Shown: piece by piece, positions 25,722-34,532 of the stretch
Numbering within the stretch: the stretch's first letter is position 1
Layout: every line of letters starts with the position of its first letter
Assembly: GCA_002414505.1 (NCBI GenBank)
Contig: DHZF01000091.1
Span: 12,630-60,076 of the forward strand
Reading direction: 5' to 3'
Source: Hyphomonas sp. UBA5111
Lineage (GTDB): Bacteria; Pseudomonadota; Alphaproteobacteria; Caulobacterales; Hyphomonadaceae
DNA: 47,447 nucleotides
Position numbers and translations under genes: made by a program
Notes under the pieces: generated by a model
What the model saw: only the letters and a program-made list of their open reading frames with translations
The model's database searches: none
What the model was told of the DNA's origin: nothing

Positions 25722-26492
25722 CTAGCGCCGGTTGCTGAGGTCATCAGCTTCATAGGTCGAGAAGTCGACGAGCGTGCCGGTCATCTGGAGATAGGCCACA
25801 ATGGCATCCATCTCCGTGACGCGCCCTGGATCACCATCATAGTCGCGAAACTCAACGGAGCCCTCGCGCCCGGATGCGCCATCATATTGCTCAAGTAAGC
25901 TATCAAGGTGATCATATCCTTTTTCGTCTGGATCGGCCTGGGCGTAGAGATGGCCCTCGGCATTCTCGATCATTTCATCCGTATAGGGTACGCCAAGCAT
26001 GCGCTCTGTGCGCAGGCGCTCCGCGATACGGTCGAAGTTCAGCTTCTTGTCCGCCAGGAAGGCGTAAGGCGGCATGACGCTTTCCGGCACCAGCGCCCGC
26101 GGGTCTTTGAGGTGGTCGACCTGCCATTCCGCAGAATACTTGCCGCCGACACGGGCCAGATCTGGTCCCGTGCGCTTGGAGCCCCACTGGAACGGATGGT
26201 CGTACATGCTTTCCGCCGCCAGTGAGTAGTGGCCGTAACGTTCGACCTCGTCGCGCAGGGGCCGCACCATCTGACTGTGGCAGACATAGCAGCCCTCACG
26301 GACATAGATATCCCGGCCCATAAGTTCGAGCGGCGTATAGGGACGCATGCCGTCAACCTTCTCGATGGTGTTGTCCATGTAAGCGAGGGGCGCCATCTGG
26401 ATCAGGCCACCAATCGACACAACGACAAGGATGCCGACGGTGAGCAGAAGCGAGTGACGCTCCAGCAATCCATGTTTGTTCATGATGCTCAT
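25722..26492 (-). CDS. ccoO: cbb3 cytochrome c oxidase subunit II CcoO (monoheme)
   Basis: 256 residues. N-terminal helix ([19 protein letters not shown] region) and one heme c site [11 protein letters not shown] near residue 68, with the later Met-containing VMPPYAFL loop. Second electron carrier of the oxidase. ATG at 26492 ([13 protein letters not shown]) has GGAGCG upstream. An open extension before it overlaps the end of ccoN in another frame and is not expected to be translated. Confidence 0.95.
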   Translation of the reverse strand: MSIMNKHGLLERHSLLLTVGILVVVSIGGLIQMAPLAYMDNTIEKVDGMRPYTPLELMGRDIYVREGCYVCHSQMVRPLRDEVERYGHYSLAAESMYDHPFQWGSKRTGPDLARVGGKYSAEWQVDHLKDPRALVPESVMPPYAFLADKKLNFDRIAERLRTERMLGVPYTDEMIENAEGHLYAQADPDEKGYDHLDSLLEQYDGASGREGSVEFRDYDGDPGRVTEMDAIVAYLQMTGTLVDFSTYEADDLSNRR

Positions 26493-26502
26493 GGAGTCGC
26501 TC

Positions 26503-28185
26503 CTATTCAGCTGGAACCAGCGTCGTGCGCGGTTCGGGAGTTGCGTATGGGTCAGGCTTGGAGTCGACCGGCTCGGCAGCGCCATGGCCCAGTGCGGTGC
26601 GCACGAGATTGTAGGCCATGATCAGGGCGCCGCTGAAGTAGAGGCCACCGCCAAGCGCACGGATCATGTAGCTGATATGCTTTGCCTCAACGGTCTCGAC
26701 GAAGCTGTATTCGAGGAAGCCGTATTCATTGTAGGCGCGCCACATCAGGCCTTCCATGATCCCGGCGAACCACATGGAGATCATGTAGAACAGGATGCCG
26801 ATCGTGGAGATCCAGAAGTGCCACTCGACGAGAGACTTCGAGAACAGTGCCTTTTTCTTGTAGAGCCACGGCACGAGGCAATAGAGCGCCCCGAAGCTGA
26901 TATAGCCGACCCAACCCAGCGCGCCCGAATGGACGTGGCCGATGCCCCATTCCGTGTAATGACTGAGCGAGTTGACGGCGCGAACCGACATCAGCGGGCC
27001 TTCGAAGGTCGCCATGCCGTAGAAGGCCAGCGAGACGACCATCATGCGGACCACCGGATCAGTGCGCAGCTTGTCCCAGGCGCCCGACAGGGTCATGACA
27101 CCGTTGATCATGCCGCCCCAGCTGGGCATCCAGAGCATGATTGAGAAGGTCATACCGAGGGTCTGCGCCCATTGCGGCAGCGCCGTGTAGTGCAGGTGGT
27201 GTGGTCCTGCCCAAATGTAGATGAAGATCAGGCTCCAGAAGTGGACGATCGACAGGCGGTAGGAATAGACCGGCCGGTTCACCCGCTTCGGAATGAAGTA
27301 ATACATGATGGCGAGGAAGCCGGTGGTCAGGAAGAAGCCGACCGCGTTGTGGCCATACCACCATTGCGTCATGGCATCTTGCACGCCGGCAAAGACCTGC
27401 ACCGACTTCGTGCCGGTCCAGGAAACCGGGATCGACAGGTTGTTGACGATGTGCAGCATCGCGATGGTCACGATGAAGGACAGGTAGAACCAGTTCGCCA
27501 CATAGATGTGCGGCTCTTTCCGTTTCCACAGCGTGCCGAGGAAGACGAGCAGGTATGCCACCCAGACGATGGTCAGCCAGAGGTCCACATACCATTCGGG
27601 TTCAGCATATTCCTTCGACTGCGTGACGCCGAGCAGATAGCCGGTTGCCGCAAGCACGATGAAGAACTGGTAGCCCCAGAAAACGAACCATGGCCACATG
27701 CCGCCTGCGATACGGGTCCGGCAGGTGCGCTGGACCACGTAGAAGCTGGTCGCCAGCAAGACGTTGCCACCGAACGCAAAGATCACCGCACTGGTATGCA
27801 GAGGTCTCAACCGGCCGAAATTCGTCCATCCGAATTCAGGAAAATAGAAGATGTTCGGAAAGGTCAGTTGCAGCGCGATGATCACACCGACCAGAAGCCC
27901 GGCAATCCCCCAGAATACGGACGCGAACACACCAAACTTGACCAGCGTGTCCTCATAGCGACTTTCGTCGAATGGATTTCGATTGATCAGATTGCCGGCC
28001 CACATGCCCGTGCCGACGAGGAATGCCGTCACCAGCACGATGAACGTCATCGCCTGTATGCCCATGGCATGATCGATCGTGCGTCCCGCGATGATCAGGG
28101 CCAGGACCCCGAACACCGCGACCAGTGCAGAAACACTTGCGATGCTCCCACCACCGGAATTTGATGAAATGGTTCTCGATGTCAT
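26503..28185 (-). CDS. ccoN: cbb3 cytochrome c oxidase catalytic subunit CcoN
   Basis: 560 residues with about 13 hydrophobic segments. Catalytic heme-copper subunit of the high-affinity cbb3 oxidase: low-spin heme b plus the b3-CuB oxygen site. Conserved pieces: [29 protein letters not shown] (CuB His), [14 protein letters not shown] (His pair), MTLSGAW and [20 protein letters not shown] with heme His residues. First gene of the ccoNOQPGHIS run. Upstream lies a FixK-like half-conserved site. The start at 28185 gives a normal CcoN N-terminus. Confidence 0.97.
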   Translation of the reverse strand: MTSRTISSNSGGGSIASVSALVAVFGVLALIIAGRTIDHAMGIQAMTFIVLVTAFLVGTGMWAGNLINRNPFDESRYEDTLVKFGVFASVFWGIAGLLVGVIIALQLTFPNIFYFPEFGWTNFGRLRPLHTSAVIFAFGGNVLLATSFYVVQRTCRTRIAGGMWPWFVFWGYQFFIVLAATGYLLGVTQSKEYAEPEWYVDLWLTIVWVAYLLVFLGTLWKRKEPHIYVANWFYLSFIVTIAMLHIVNNLSIPVSWTGTKSVQVFAGVQDAMTQWWYGHNAVGFFLTTGFLAIMYYFIPKRVNRPVYSYRLSIVHFWSLIFIYIWAGPHHLHYTALPQWAQTLGMTFSIMLWMPSWGGMINGVMTLSGAWDKLRTDPVVRMMVVSLAFYGMATFEGPLMSVRAVNSLSHYTEWGIGHVHSGALGWVGYISFGALYCLVPWLYKKKALFSKSLVEWHFWISTIGILFYMISMWFAGIMEGLMWRAYNEYGFLEYSFVETVEAKHISYMIRALGGGLYFSGALIMAYNLVRTALGHGAAEPVDSKPDPYATPEPRTTLVPAE

Positions 28186-28232
28186 TCTATTCAGCCCCTT
28201 CCGCAGAGTGTAGCGGTTCAGTCGTATTAGGC

Positions 28233-28246
28233 TTGATTAGGATGAT
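28233..28246. promoter_or_regulatory. FixK/FNR-like box upstream of ccoN
   Basis: TTGAT-TAGG-ATGAT matches the anaerobox TTGAT-N4-ATCAA at 8 of 10 positions. Its centre is about 54 bp before the ccoN start, suitable for a class II activator site. Low conservation of one half makes the call tentative. Confidence 0.4.
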
Positions 28247-28261
28247 CGCTTCGCCGCGCGT

Positions 28262-28279
28262 ATAGGGGCTTTCCCCTAT
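28262..28279. promoter_or_regulatory. ATAGGGG-N4-CCCCTAT inverted repeat in cco/fixL gap
   Basis: Perfect 7-bp arms with a 4-base spacer (CTTT) lie between divergent ccoN and the small gene ahead of fixL. Its core TAGG-N8-CCTA layout is shared with the palindrome at 30420-30435. A FixJ-type operator is inference. Confidence 0.4.
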
Positions 28280-28333
28280 GGGACAGTTAGTCCTCGTCTT
28301 CTAGACGGAGGCTCGAACTGGAGGGCGCTGTCC

Positions 28334-28600
28334 GTGAAACGAACCTATTCCTACGCCGCCGCTGCTGGACTGATCGTGGCGGGCATTATCAAGATGACAT
28401 TGCAGGCTTCAGCCCAGGCTACGCTCATCATCCCGACCTGCCTCGGAAAGTCGGTCACCGTGCCGCTAGAGGGCGCTGGCGTCTCCCTTATGCATTGCTG
28501 GGGCTGTTACGCCCTGCTGCTGGGAGTATTGACGGTCGGCGCGCTGCTGCTGAGCGACCTGCGGCATTCGCGTCTCCGCACGAGGTCCGTACTTTCCTAA
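28334..28600 (+). CDS. Small Cys-containing membrane protein upstream of fixL
   Basis: 88 residues with a GTG start after GGAGGG. Not recognised as a known family. Two hydrophobic segments (about 8-28 and 59-77) flank a 30-residue loop holding Cys36, Cys55 and Cys58, the last two in HCWGCY. Basic residues at both ends (MKR; RHSRLRTRS) put both termini in the cytoplasm, so the Cys loop would face the periplasm. Its TAA directly abuts the fixL ATG, implying co-transcription and coupling. A redox, metal or heme-handling role tied to the oxidase or to FixL is a guess from Cys content and position. Confidence 0.6.
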   Translation: MKRTYSYAAAAGLIVAGIIKMTLQASAQATLIIPTCLGKSVTVPLEGAGVSLMHCWGCYALLLGVLTVGALLLSDLRHSRLRTRSVLS

Positions 28601-29794
28601 ATGTCCCGGCGCACCTACAGTGGCGGGGACATGCCGAATCCCCTGTCTGACCTCTGGCGCATCGAGAATTCCGACTTTCAGGATTCGGATTCCCTTCAGT
28701 CGATTCTCACATCCATCCTGCTGTCCGTGCCGGACGCGATGATCGTGATTGATGATGCGGGAATCATCATGGCGTTCAGCCGCGCAGCCGAGAATTTGTT
28801 CGGCTACAAATCCGAAGACGTGGTCGGGACGAACATCAAATGCCTGATGACACAGTCAGACCAGACGCATCACGACCAGTATATCCGCAATTATCTCGTC
28901 ACCGGAGAGCGCCAGATCATCGGCATCGGACGGATTGTGGAAGCGCGCCTCGCCAATGGCGAATCGATTCCGGTCGAACTGAAGATCGGCGAAGCCAATA
29001 TCGGTGACCGCAAGCTGTTCACCGGCTTCATTCGCGACATCACCGAGAAACAGGCCAATGTGCACAGAATCGGCGAGCTCCAGGCAGAACTCGGCAATTT
29101 TTCGCGTCTGAGTGCGGTTGGCACCATGGCATCCGCCATGGCGCACGAATTGAACCAGCCCCTGACCGCCGTTGCCAACTATCTTGAAGCCGCACGAGAC
29201 CTGCTGGACGAGCCCAGCGAGAATGATCTCGCCATGGTACAGGAAGCCCTGTCGGCTGCGGCGGAACAATCGATCCGCGCAGGCCAGATTGTTCGTCGGC
29301 TTCGCGACTATGTTTCACGCGGCGAACTCGATCTGAGACCCGCAGCCCTGAAGGGAATCATCGATGATGCCGTGACCATTGCCAAGGTCGGCATCGAGGG
29401 CCAACTCGCCCGGGTGGTGCTCAGGATGGAAGATCCCGACATATCGGTCATGGCCGACCGCCTCCAATTGCGGCAGGTTTTCGCCAATCTCGTACGGAAC
29501 GCAATCGAGGCCCTCTCAGATACAGAGAATCCTCAAGTCTGGATTCATGCGCGCATGACGGACGACGAAGTATCGATTGAGGTGAAGGATAATGGTCCCG
29601 GCCTTTCGGAAGAATTGCTCCATTCCCCCTTCGATGCGTTCCAGACGACGAAAGCCAGCGGCATGGGCCTCGGGCTATCGATTTGCCAGACCATTATTGA
29701 AGCTCATGGGAGTTCGATAGCGGTAACGTCTGAACCCGGCTCTGGAGCCTCCTTCACGTTTACTTTAAGAGTCGCCACTGACGTGGCAGGGTGA
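28601..29794 (+). CDS. fixL: Oxygen-sensing histidine kinase FixL (heme PAS)
   Basis: 397 residues, no membrane helix, so a soluble FixL like that of Bradyrhizobium. The PAS domain (about 35-150) has His91 in HHDQYIRNY and Arg111 in IIGIGRIV, spaced exactly 20 apart as the heme-ligand His200 and oxygen-gating Arg220 of Bradyrhizobium FixL. The kinase core has AHELNQPL (phospho-His182), an N-box NLVRNAIEAL, G1 DNGPGL and G2 GMGLGLSI. Oxygen binding to heme is known to switch off such kinases. The ATG at 28601 abuts the upstream stop; ATG 28631 behind GGCGGGG is an alternative start. fixJ follows after 7 bp. Confidence 0.92.
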   Translation: MSRRTYSGGDMPNPLSDLWRIENSDFQDSDSLQSILTSILLSVPDAMIVIDDAGIIMAFSRAAENLFGYKSEDVVGTNIKCLMTQSDQTHHDQYIRNYLVTGERQIIGIGRIVEARLANGESIPVELKIGEANIGDRKLFTGFIRDITEKQANVHRIGELQAELGNFSRLSAVGTMASAMAHELNQPLTAVANYLEAARDLLDEPSENDLAMVQEALSAAAEQSIRAGQIVRRLRDYVSRGELDLRPAALKGIIDDAVTIAKVGIEGQLARVVLRMEDPDISVMADRLQLRQVFANLVRNAIEALSDTENPQVWIHARMTDDEVSIEVKDNGPGLSEELLHSPFDAFQTTKASGMGLGLSICQTIIEAHGSSIAVTSEPGSGASFTFTLRVATDVAG

Positions 29795-29801
29795 GCAAAC
29801 G

Positions 29802-30419
29802 ATGACCAAAACCATTTTTCTCGTCGATGATGATGATGCCATCCGGCATTCCGCCAGCTTCATGCTGCGTCATGCCGGCTATACGGTGAAAACCTATCCT
29901 GACGGCGTGACCTTTCTAGACGAATACGCACCGAACGAATCTGCTTGTATCCTCCTCGATGTACGGATGCCTGTCATGGATGGACTGGCAGTTCAGCAGG
30001 CCCTGTCAGACCGGGGCAACAAGATGCCAATCATCGTTCTGACGGGGCATGGAGACGTGTCCGTCGCCGTTCAGGCGATGAAGAATGGCGCCATCGAATT
30101 TCTTGAAAAACCCTATGAAAAGAAGGCACTACTGGAGGCTATCGAGACCGGCTTCAGTCGCATGGCCGACGAAGAAGCCCAGACCGGGCTGAAGAACGAA
30201 GCGGTCGCGAAACTCACGCAACTGACAACGCGAGAGACAGAAGTGCTCGACTGCCTGGTCGATGGGATGACCAACAAGGCCATCGCCGACACGCTGTCGA
30301 TTTCGCCCCGGACGGTGGAGATCCACCGCGCGAATCTCATGGAAAAACTGGAAGCTGACAGTCTCTCTGCAGCCTTGCGTATCGCCTTCATGGCGGACCG
30401 GGGCCGCACTCAGGTCTGA
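29802..30419 (+). CDS. fixJ: Response regulator FixJ
   Basis: 205 residues. Receiver domain with the acidic pocket VDDDDA, phospho-acceptor Asp53 in LLDVRMPVMDG, switch residues LTGHGD and Lys in LEKPYEKK, then a LuxR-type helix-turn-helix (LTTRETEVLDCLVDGMTNKAIADTL, SPRTVEIHRANLMEKL, read in parts). FixL phosphorylates FixJ at low oxygen, and FixJ then activates fixK and cbb3 genes. No fixK is in the window. A palindrome begins right after the stop. Confidence 0.94.
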   Translation: MTKTIFLVDDDDAIRHSASFMLRHAGYTVKTYPDGVTFLDEYAPNESACILLDVRMPVMDGLAVQQALSDRGNKMPIIVLTGHGDVSVAVQAMKNGAIEFLEKPYEKKALLEAIETGFSRMADEEAQTGLKNEAVAKLTQLTTRETEVLDCLVDGMTNKAIADTLSISPRTVEIHRANLMEKLEADSLSAALRIAFMADRGRTQV

Positions 30420-30435
30420 TAGGTAGGAGTACCTA
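30420..30435. promoter_or_regulatory. TAGGTA-GGAG-TACCTA palindrome after fixJ
   Basis: Perfect 6-bp arms with a 4-base spacer, starting one base after the fixJ stop and 62 bp before the stand-alone receiver gene. Same size as the repeat at 28262-28279. NarL/FixJ-family proteins bind TAC-rich heptamer pairs, so an operator for FixJ is plausible but unproven. Confidence 0.42.
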
Positions 30436-30496
30436 GAGACGTCAAACCTCACCGCTCGTAGAGGTAAGACTCCAGTAATTTCGAGACCACTACCCC

Positions 30497-30889
30497 ATGA
30501 ATCAATCAGCTTCACAGCCCAAACTGCTGAAGGTGGCCCTTGTCGAAGATGATGAGGAAGTCCGCTATTCTCTGATGATGCTCCTGCGCTCACGCGGGTT
30601 TGCCGTCGATTCCTACAGGAACGGCATGGAAATTCTGATGAACCAGCCGAGCCTGCAAGTGGATTGCCTGTTGGTTGACTACAAGCTGCCCCGGTTTGAC
30701 GGCGTGGACCTACTGGAAAAGATGAGACTTGCGGGGGACAGAACCCCCGCCATCCTGATCACGGGTTTCTACTCGGCGACATTGCGGGATCGCGCGATAA
30801 AAGCCGGGTACACGGACGTCGTCGAGAAATCTTCAGATCCCCAGGACATGCTGGACCGTTTGTCAGAGGCCGCGAAGCAAGTCCACTGA
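30497..30889 (+). CDS. Stand-alone receiver-domain protein
   Basis: 130 residues: a CheY-like receiver and nothing else. The acidic pair EDDEE, Asp61 in LLVDYKLPRFDG, the Thr in LITGFYS and Lys in VVEKSSDP are intact, so it should be phosphorylatable. It lies 77 bp after fixJ with a palindrome between them. It could compete for FixL phosphate or act as a phosphate sink, as small regulators do for other FixL systems. This is inference; it has no sequence likeness to FixT that I can see. Confidence 0.82.
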   Translation: MNQSASQPKLLKVALVEDDEEVRYSLMMLLRSRGFAVDSYRNGMEILMNQPSLQVDCLLVDYKLPRFDGVDLLEKMRLAGDRTPAILITGFYSATLRDRAIKAGYTDVVEKSSDPQDMLDRLSEAAKQVH

Positions 30890-30951
30890 TCCATTCATCC
30901 ACCGCAAGGGACAGTTCCTTAGCGTGCGGATCGAGCGACCTAGCCCAGACT

Positions 30952-31278
30952 TCAATGTTCGTAGAATTTGCACAGCGTCTGGATGACCGCTGTGCCCACG
31001 CCTCCCGTAGACCGGTAGAAGATTGTCTGCCCGTCCCGTCGAGACGTCACCAGTCCTTCGGCCTTCAGTTTGGACAAATGCTGCGACACGGCCGAAAGGG
31101 ACTGATCGACAGACTCCGCGATCTGGTTCACCGGCATCTCACCATCGAACAGCACACAGAGAATGCGCAAGCGGGTCTCATTGGCCATCGCTCTCAGGGT
31201 AGCGCAGACATCGCCAATCTGGTCCGCCAAGGCCTCCACCGCGTCAGGATCAGGCTGGATGCCTTGGCGCTTGGTCAT
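30952..31278 (-). CDS. ArsR-family repressor, BigR/SqrR-like persulfide sensor
   Basis: 108 residues. Winged helix-turn-helix with MANETRLRILCVLFDGE, then SVDQSLSAVSQHLSKLKAEGLV (recognition region, read in parts) and RRDGQTIFYR. Cys41 in RILC and Cys103 in TLCKFYEH occupy the positions of the two reactive Cys of Rhodobacter SqrR (41 and 107) and BigR, which form a tetrasulfide bridge on contact with persulfide and release DNA. An additional Cys25 is present. Metal-binding ELCV-type ArsR motifs are absent. It overlaps the RND pump stop by 4 bp, so it is the last gene of the rhodanese-RND operon. Confidence 0.85.
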   Translation of the reverse strand: MTKRQGIQPDPDAVEALADQIGDVCATLRAMANETRLRILCVLFDGEMPVNQIAESVDQSLSAVSQHLSKLKAEGLVTSRRDGQTIFYRSTGGVGTAVIQTLCKFYEH

Positions 31279-34200
31279 GCAGGTTGCACCTCGGTGTGAT
31301 CCGAAGTGTCGCCGTCTGCATTTGTCTTATCGGGCGCGACCCAGTCCGGACCTTTCAGCGCAACATAGATGGCTGGGATGACCAGCACGGTCAGGGCCGT
31401 GGACGAAGCGAGACCAAACAGGAGCGAAATCGCAAGGCCCTGGAAGATGGGGTCCGTCAGGATCACGGCCGCCCCGATCATCGCCGCCAGGGCGGTGAGC
31501 AGGATCGGCTTGAACCGGATCGCCCCGGCATCCAGCAGGACCTCACTCAGGGGCTTGTCCGCAAACTGGCCATGCCGCACGAAGTCAACCAGCAGGATCG
31601 AGTTGCGCACAATGATCCCCGCCAGGGCAATGAAGCCGATCATGGAGGTTGCTGTGAATGCTGCGCCGAACAGCCAATGCCCGATCATGATGCCGATCAG
31701 CGTGAGCGGCACAGGCGTCAGGATGACGAGCGGAGTCCGGAACGTGCCGAACTGGGCAACCACAAGGATATAGATCGCGACGAGTGCCACACCGAAGGCC
31801 ATGCCCATGTCACGGAAGGTGACATAAGTGATTTCCCATTCTCCATCCCAGAGGAGCGACGGTTTTGATTCATCAGATGGCTGACCATAAAGGCGAATGG
31901 CAGGCTGCTCGAGCCCTGCGCCTTCCCAGTCATATGCTGCGACCCGGTCCTGAATTTCCAGCATGCCATAGATTGGCGCTTCGAACCGGCCGGCAAGTTC
32001 GCCCATGACCATATCGGCGAAATATCCATCCCGCCGGAAGATCGTGGCTGATCCCGATTCCATGTGCGCATCGACCAGCGTACCGAGTTCAACAGACTGG
32101 CTTCCCGATCGCATGGGGACCGGCAGGCTCGCCGTGCGCTCCGACCATACCTGCGCTGATTTCGGCAAGCGGACGGCCACTGAAAGCGGATCGCGTCCTT
32201 CGCCGCGCGGGGCAACACCGACAATCTGACCGGAATAGATGAGGGCGAGAGAATCGAGGACATCCTGCTCCGCGATCCCTTGATCTGACGCCACGGTTTC
32301 ATTGACCGACAGGACAAGGCGCGGCTGCGGGCCGCCAAAGGAATTGTCGACATCGACAATGTACTCTGTCTCCCGGAACAATTGCTCCACCACATCGGCC
32401 GTCTTGCGCCGGGTTTCAGCGTCCGGGCCATAGATTTCGGCGAGCAGCGTAGACAGGACAGGCGGGCCGGGCGGCACCTCGACCACTTTGACACTGGCAC
32501 CTTCCGGCAACGGCACGGCATGCAACTCATCCCGCAGGGCAAGGGCGATGTCATGGCTCGACCGGTCGCGGTGGCTCTTTTCCAGCAGGTTGACCTGAAG
32601 GTCTCCCAGCTCCGGCGCTGCGCGCAGGAAATAGTGGCGGACCAGTCCATTGAAATTGAAGGGAGCCGAGGTGCCAGCATAGGCTTGGACAGATTCCACC
32701 TCCTCGACCTCGTACATGGTCGCGGCCAGCGCAAACAGCGTGCGCTCGGTTTCCTCCAGAGCCGTGCCTTCCGGCATGTCGAGCACAATCTGGATTTCCG
32801 ACTTGTTGTCGAACGGCAGCAATTTGACTGTGACCGACTTGGTCGCAAACAGCGTGAGCGACAGAAGAGTGGCAATGCCGACAATCACAAGAAAAATCCA
32901 GGCATTCTTCCGGCTCGCAACGATTGGCCCTGCGACCGATCTGTAGAACTTGCCCAGCCGGGTTTCCTCATGCTCCGCATGGCCACTGACCGGTGCATTT
33001 CCGGCAATCTTCATCAACAACCAGGGCGCGATGCCGACCGCGACAAAGAAGGAAAAGAGCATGGCTGCGGACGCGTTCGCGGGAATGGGTGCCATATAGG
33101 GGCCCATCAACCCGGACACGAACATCATGGGCAACAGGGCCGCGATGACAGTCAGTGTGGCGACAATTGTTGGGTTACCAACTTCAGATACGGCATCAAT
33201 GGCGGCCTGTATGCGCGTCCTGCCATCCCTCATGTCCCAGTGTCGGGAAATGTTTTCGATCATGACGATCGCATCATCAACCAGAATACCGATCGAGAAG
33301 ATCAGGGCAAACAGGCTGACCCGGTTGATTGTGTAGCCCATCATCAGCGACGCAAACAGCGTCAGCAGAATAGTGGTCGGAATGACAATGAGTGTGACCA
33401 GCGCTTCGCGCCAGCCGATCGCGAAGGCGATCAGGATCACAATTGAAACCGTGGCCAGCCCCAGATGGAAGAGCAGCTCATTGGCCTTGTGGTTTGCCGT
33501 TTCACCATAATTGCGGGTCACCGCAATATGGACGCCTTCGGGGATCATCTCCCGCTCAAGCAATTCAAGGCGCTCGAGAATCTCGTCCGCAACAACCACG
33601 GCATTGGCGCCTGGCCGCTTCGCAAGCGACAGCGTAACCGCTGGCAAGGCTTCAAATTCAGAGCGCTGGGAATTCCGCTCCAGCGTCCAGGCCCGTGCCT
33701 CGGTTTCGATGCCTGTAACGCGAACTCGCGCAACATCGGAGAGATAGACCATACGCCCGTCCGGCGCCTGGATTTCCAGTCGCTCAAGATCTCCTACAGC
33801 GGTAATACGGTCGCCGGCCTGGATGATGATCGAGTCACCCGACCCACGCGCCGTACCGATCGGGCGCGCCTGTACCGCCTGTGCGGTTGCGTCCACCAGA
33901 GCCTGCAGCGATACGCCGTAGGATGATAAGGCCTCAATGTCCGGCTCGACGCGGAGTTCAAGACTGCGGCCGCCAATCACATCGGTCAGCCCGACATTCT
34001 CGACTTTCACCAGTTCCTTGAGCACTTCATCTGCCAGCATGCGCAGGCTGGTGTCATTCCAGACATCCCCGGTCCAAGGTTCCGGAGACAGGGTCAAGGC
34101 GACAATCGGCACATCATCAATGCCACGGCCCACGACTTGTGGCATGGGAACCTCAGGGGGAATCCGGTCGATATTGGCCCGGATCTTCTCATGAATCCGC

Positions 34201-34532
34201 AGGATCGCATCATCCGCGTCCGTCCCGACCATGAACCGCGCTGTGACGATGGCGCCATCATCCCGGCTCTGGCTGTAGACATGTTCGACATCCGGAATCG
34301 CCTTGACGATCTCTTCCAGAGGTTCCGTCACCTGCTCGACTGTATCGGCGGCCCGCAGACCGGGTGACTGCACGAGAATATCGACCATCGGAACCGATAT
34401 CTGCGGCTCTTCCTCGCGAGGAATGGTCAGCAGCGCGATCAGCCCGACAGCGAGCGCTGCCAGCAGAATGAGCGGCGTGAGAGGTGACCGGATTGTTGCC
34501 CGAGTAATCGAGCCGGAGATATCGGCCTTCAT
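31275..34532 (-). CDS. RND efflux transporter permease subunit
   Basis: 1085 residues. Inner-membrane drug/proton antiporter of the AcrB/HAE1-like RND family, with 12 predicted helices and two large periplasmic loops. N-terminus IRSPLTPLILLAALAVGL then IPREEEPQISVPMVDI. The proton-relay Asp pair in the fourth helix is intact (SIGILVDDAIVMIEN). Substrate is not predictable. It overlaps the adaptor gene by 4 bp and the SqrR-like gene by 4 bp. Inclusion in a sulfide-responsive operon suggests export of a sulfur compound or a stress product, which is inference. No outer-membrane TolC-type gene is in the window. Confidence 0.92.
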   Translation of the reverse strand: MKADISGSITRATIRSPLTPLILLAALAVGLIALLTIPREEEPQISVPMVDILVQSPGLRAADTVEQVTEPLEEIVKAIPDVEHVYSQSRDDGAIVTARFMVGTDADDAILRIHEKIRANIDRIPPEVPMPQVVGRGIDDVPIVALTLSPEPWTGDVWNDTSLRMLADEVLKELVKVENVGLTDVIGGRSLELRVEPDIEALSSYGVSLQALVDATAQAVQARPIGTARGSGDSIIIQAGDRITAVGDLERLEIQAPDGRMVYLSDVARVRVTGIETEARAWTLERNSQRSEFEALPAVTLSLAKRPGANAVVVADEILERLELLEREMIPEGVHIAVTRNYGETANHKANELLFHLGLATVSIVILIAFAIGWREALVTLIVIPTTILLTLFASLMMGYTINRVSLFALIFSIGILVDDAIVMIENISRHWDMRDGRTRIQAAIDAVSEVGNPTIVATLTVIAALLPMMFVSGLMGPYMAPIPANASAAMLFSFFVAVGIAPWLLMKIAGNAPVSGHAEHEETRLGKFYRSVAGPIVASRKNAWIFLVIVGIATLLSLTLFATKSVTVKLLPFDNKSEIQIVLDMPEGTALEETERTLFALAATMYEVEEVESVQAYAGTSAPFNFNGLVRHYFLRAAPELGDLQVNLLEKSHRDRSSHDIALALRDELHAVPLPEGASVKVVEVPPGPPVLSTLLAEIYGPDAETRRKTADVVEQLFRETEYIVDVDNSFGGPQPRLVLSVNETVASDQGIAEQDVLDSLALIYSGQIVGVAPRGEGRDPLSVAVRLPKSAQVWSERTASLPVPMRSGSQSVELGTLVDAHMESGSATIFRRDGYFADMVMGELAGRFEAPIYGMLEIQDRVAAYDWEGAGLEQPAIRLYGQPSDESKPSLLWDGEWEITYVTFRDMGMAFGVALVAIYILVVAQFGTFRTPLVILTPVPLTLIGIMIGHWLFGAAFTATSMIGFIALAGIIVRNSILLVDFVRHGQFADKPLSEVLLDAGAIRFKPILLTALAAMIGAAVILTDPIFQGLAISLLFGLASSTALTVLVIPAIYVALKGPDWVAPDKTNADGDTSDHTEVQPA

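Noticed and set aside
26476..28164. Long plus-strand open frames (222 and 330 residues) opposite ccoN
   Set aside because: CcoN is unmistakable on the other strand. The plus frames are rich in Arg, Asp and His without domains.
30906..30921. AAGGGA-CAGT-TCCTTA, a possible third member of the FixJ-type palindromes
   Set aside because: It has mismatches in both arms and lies between convergent gene ends, where no promoter is expected.
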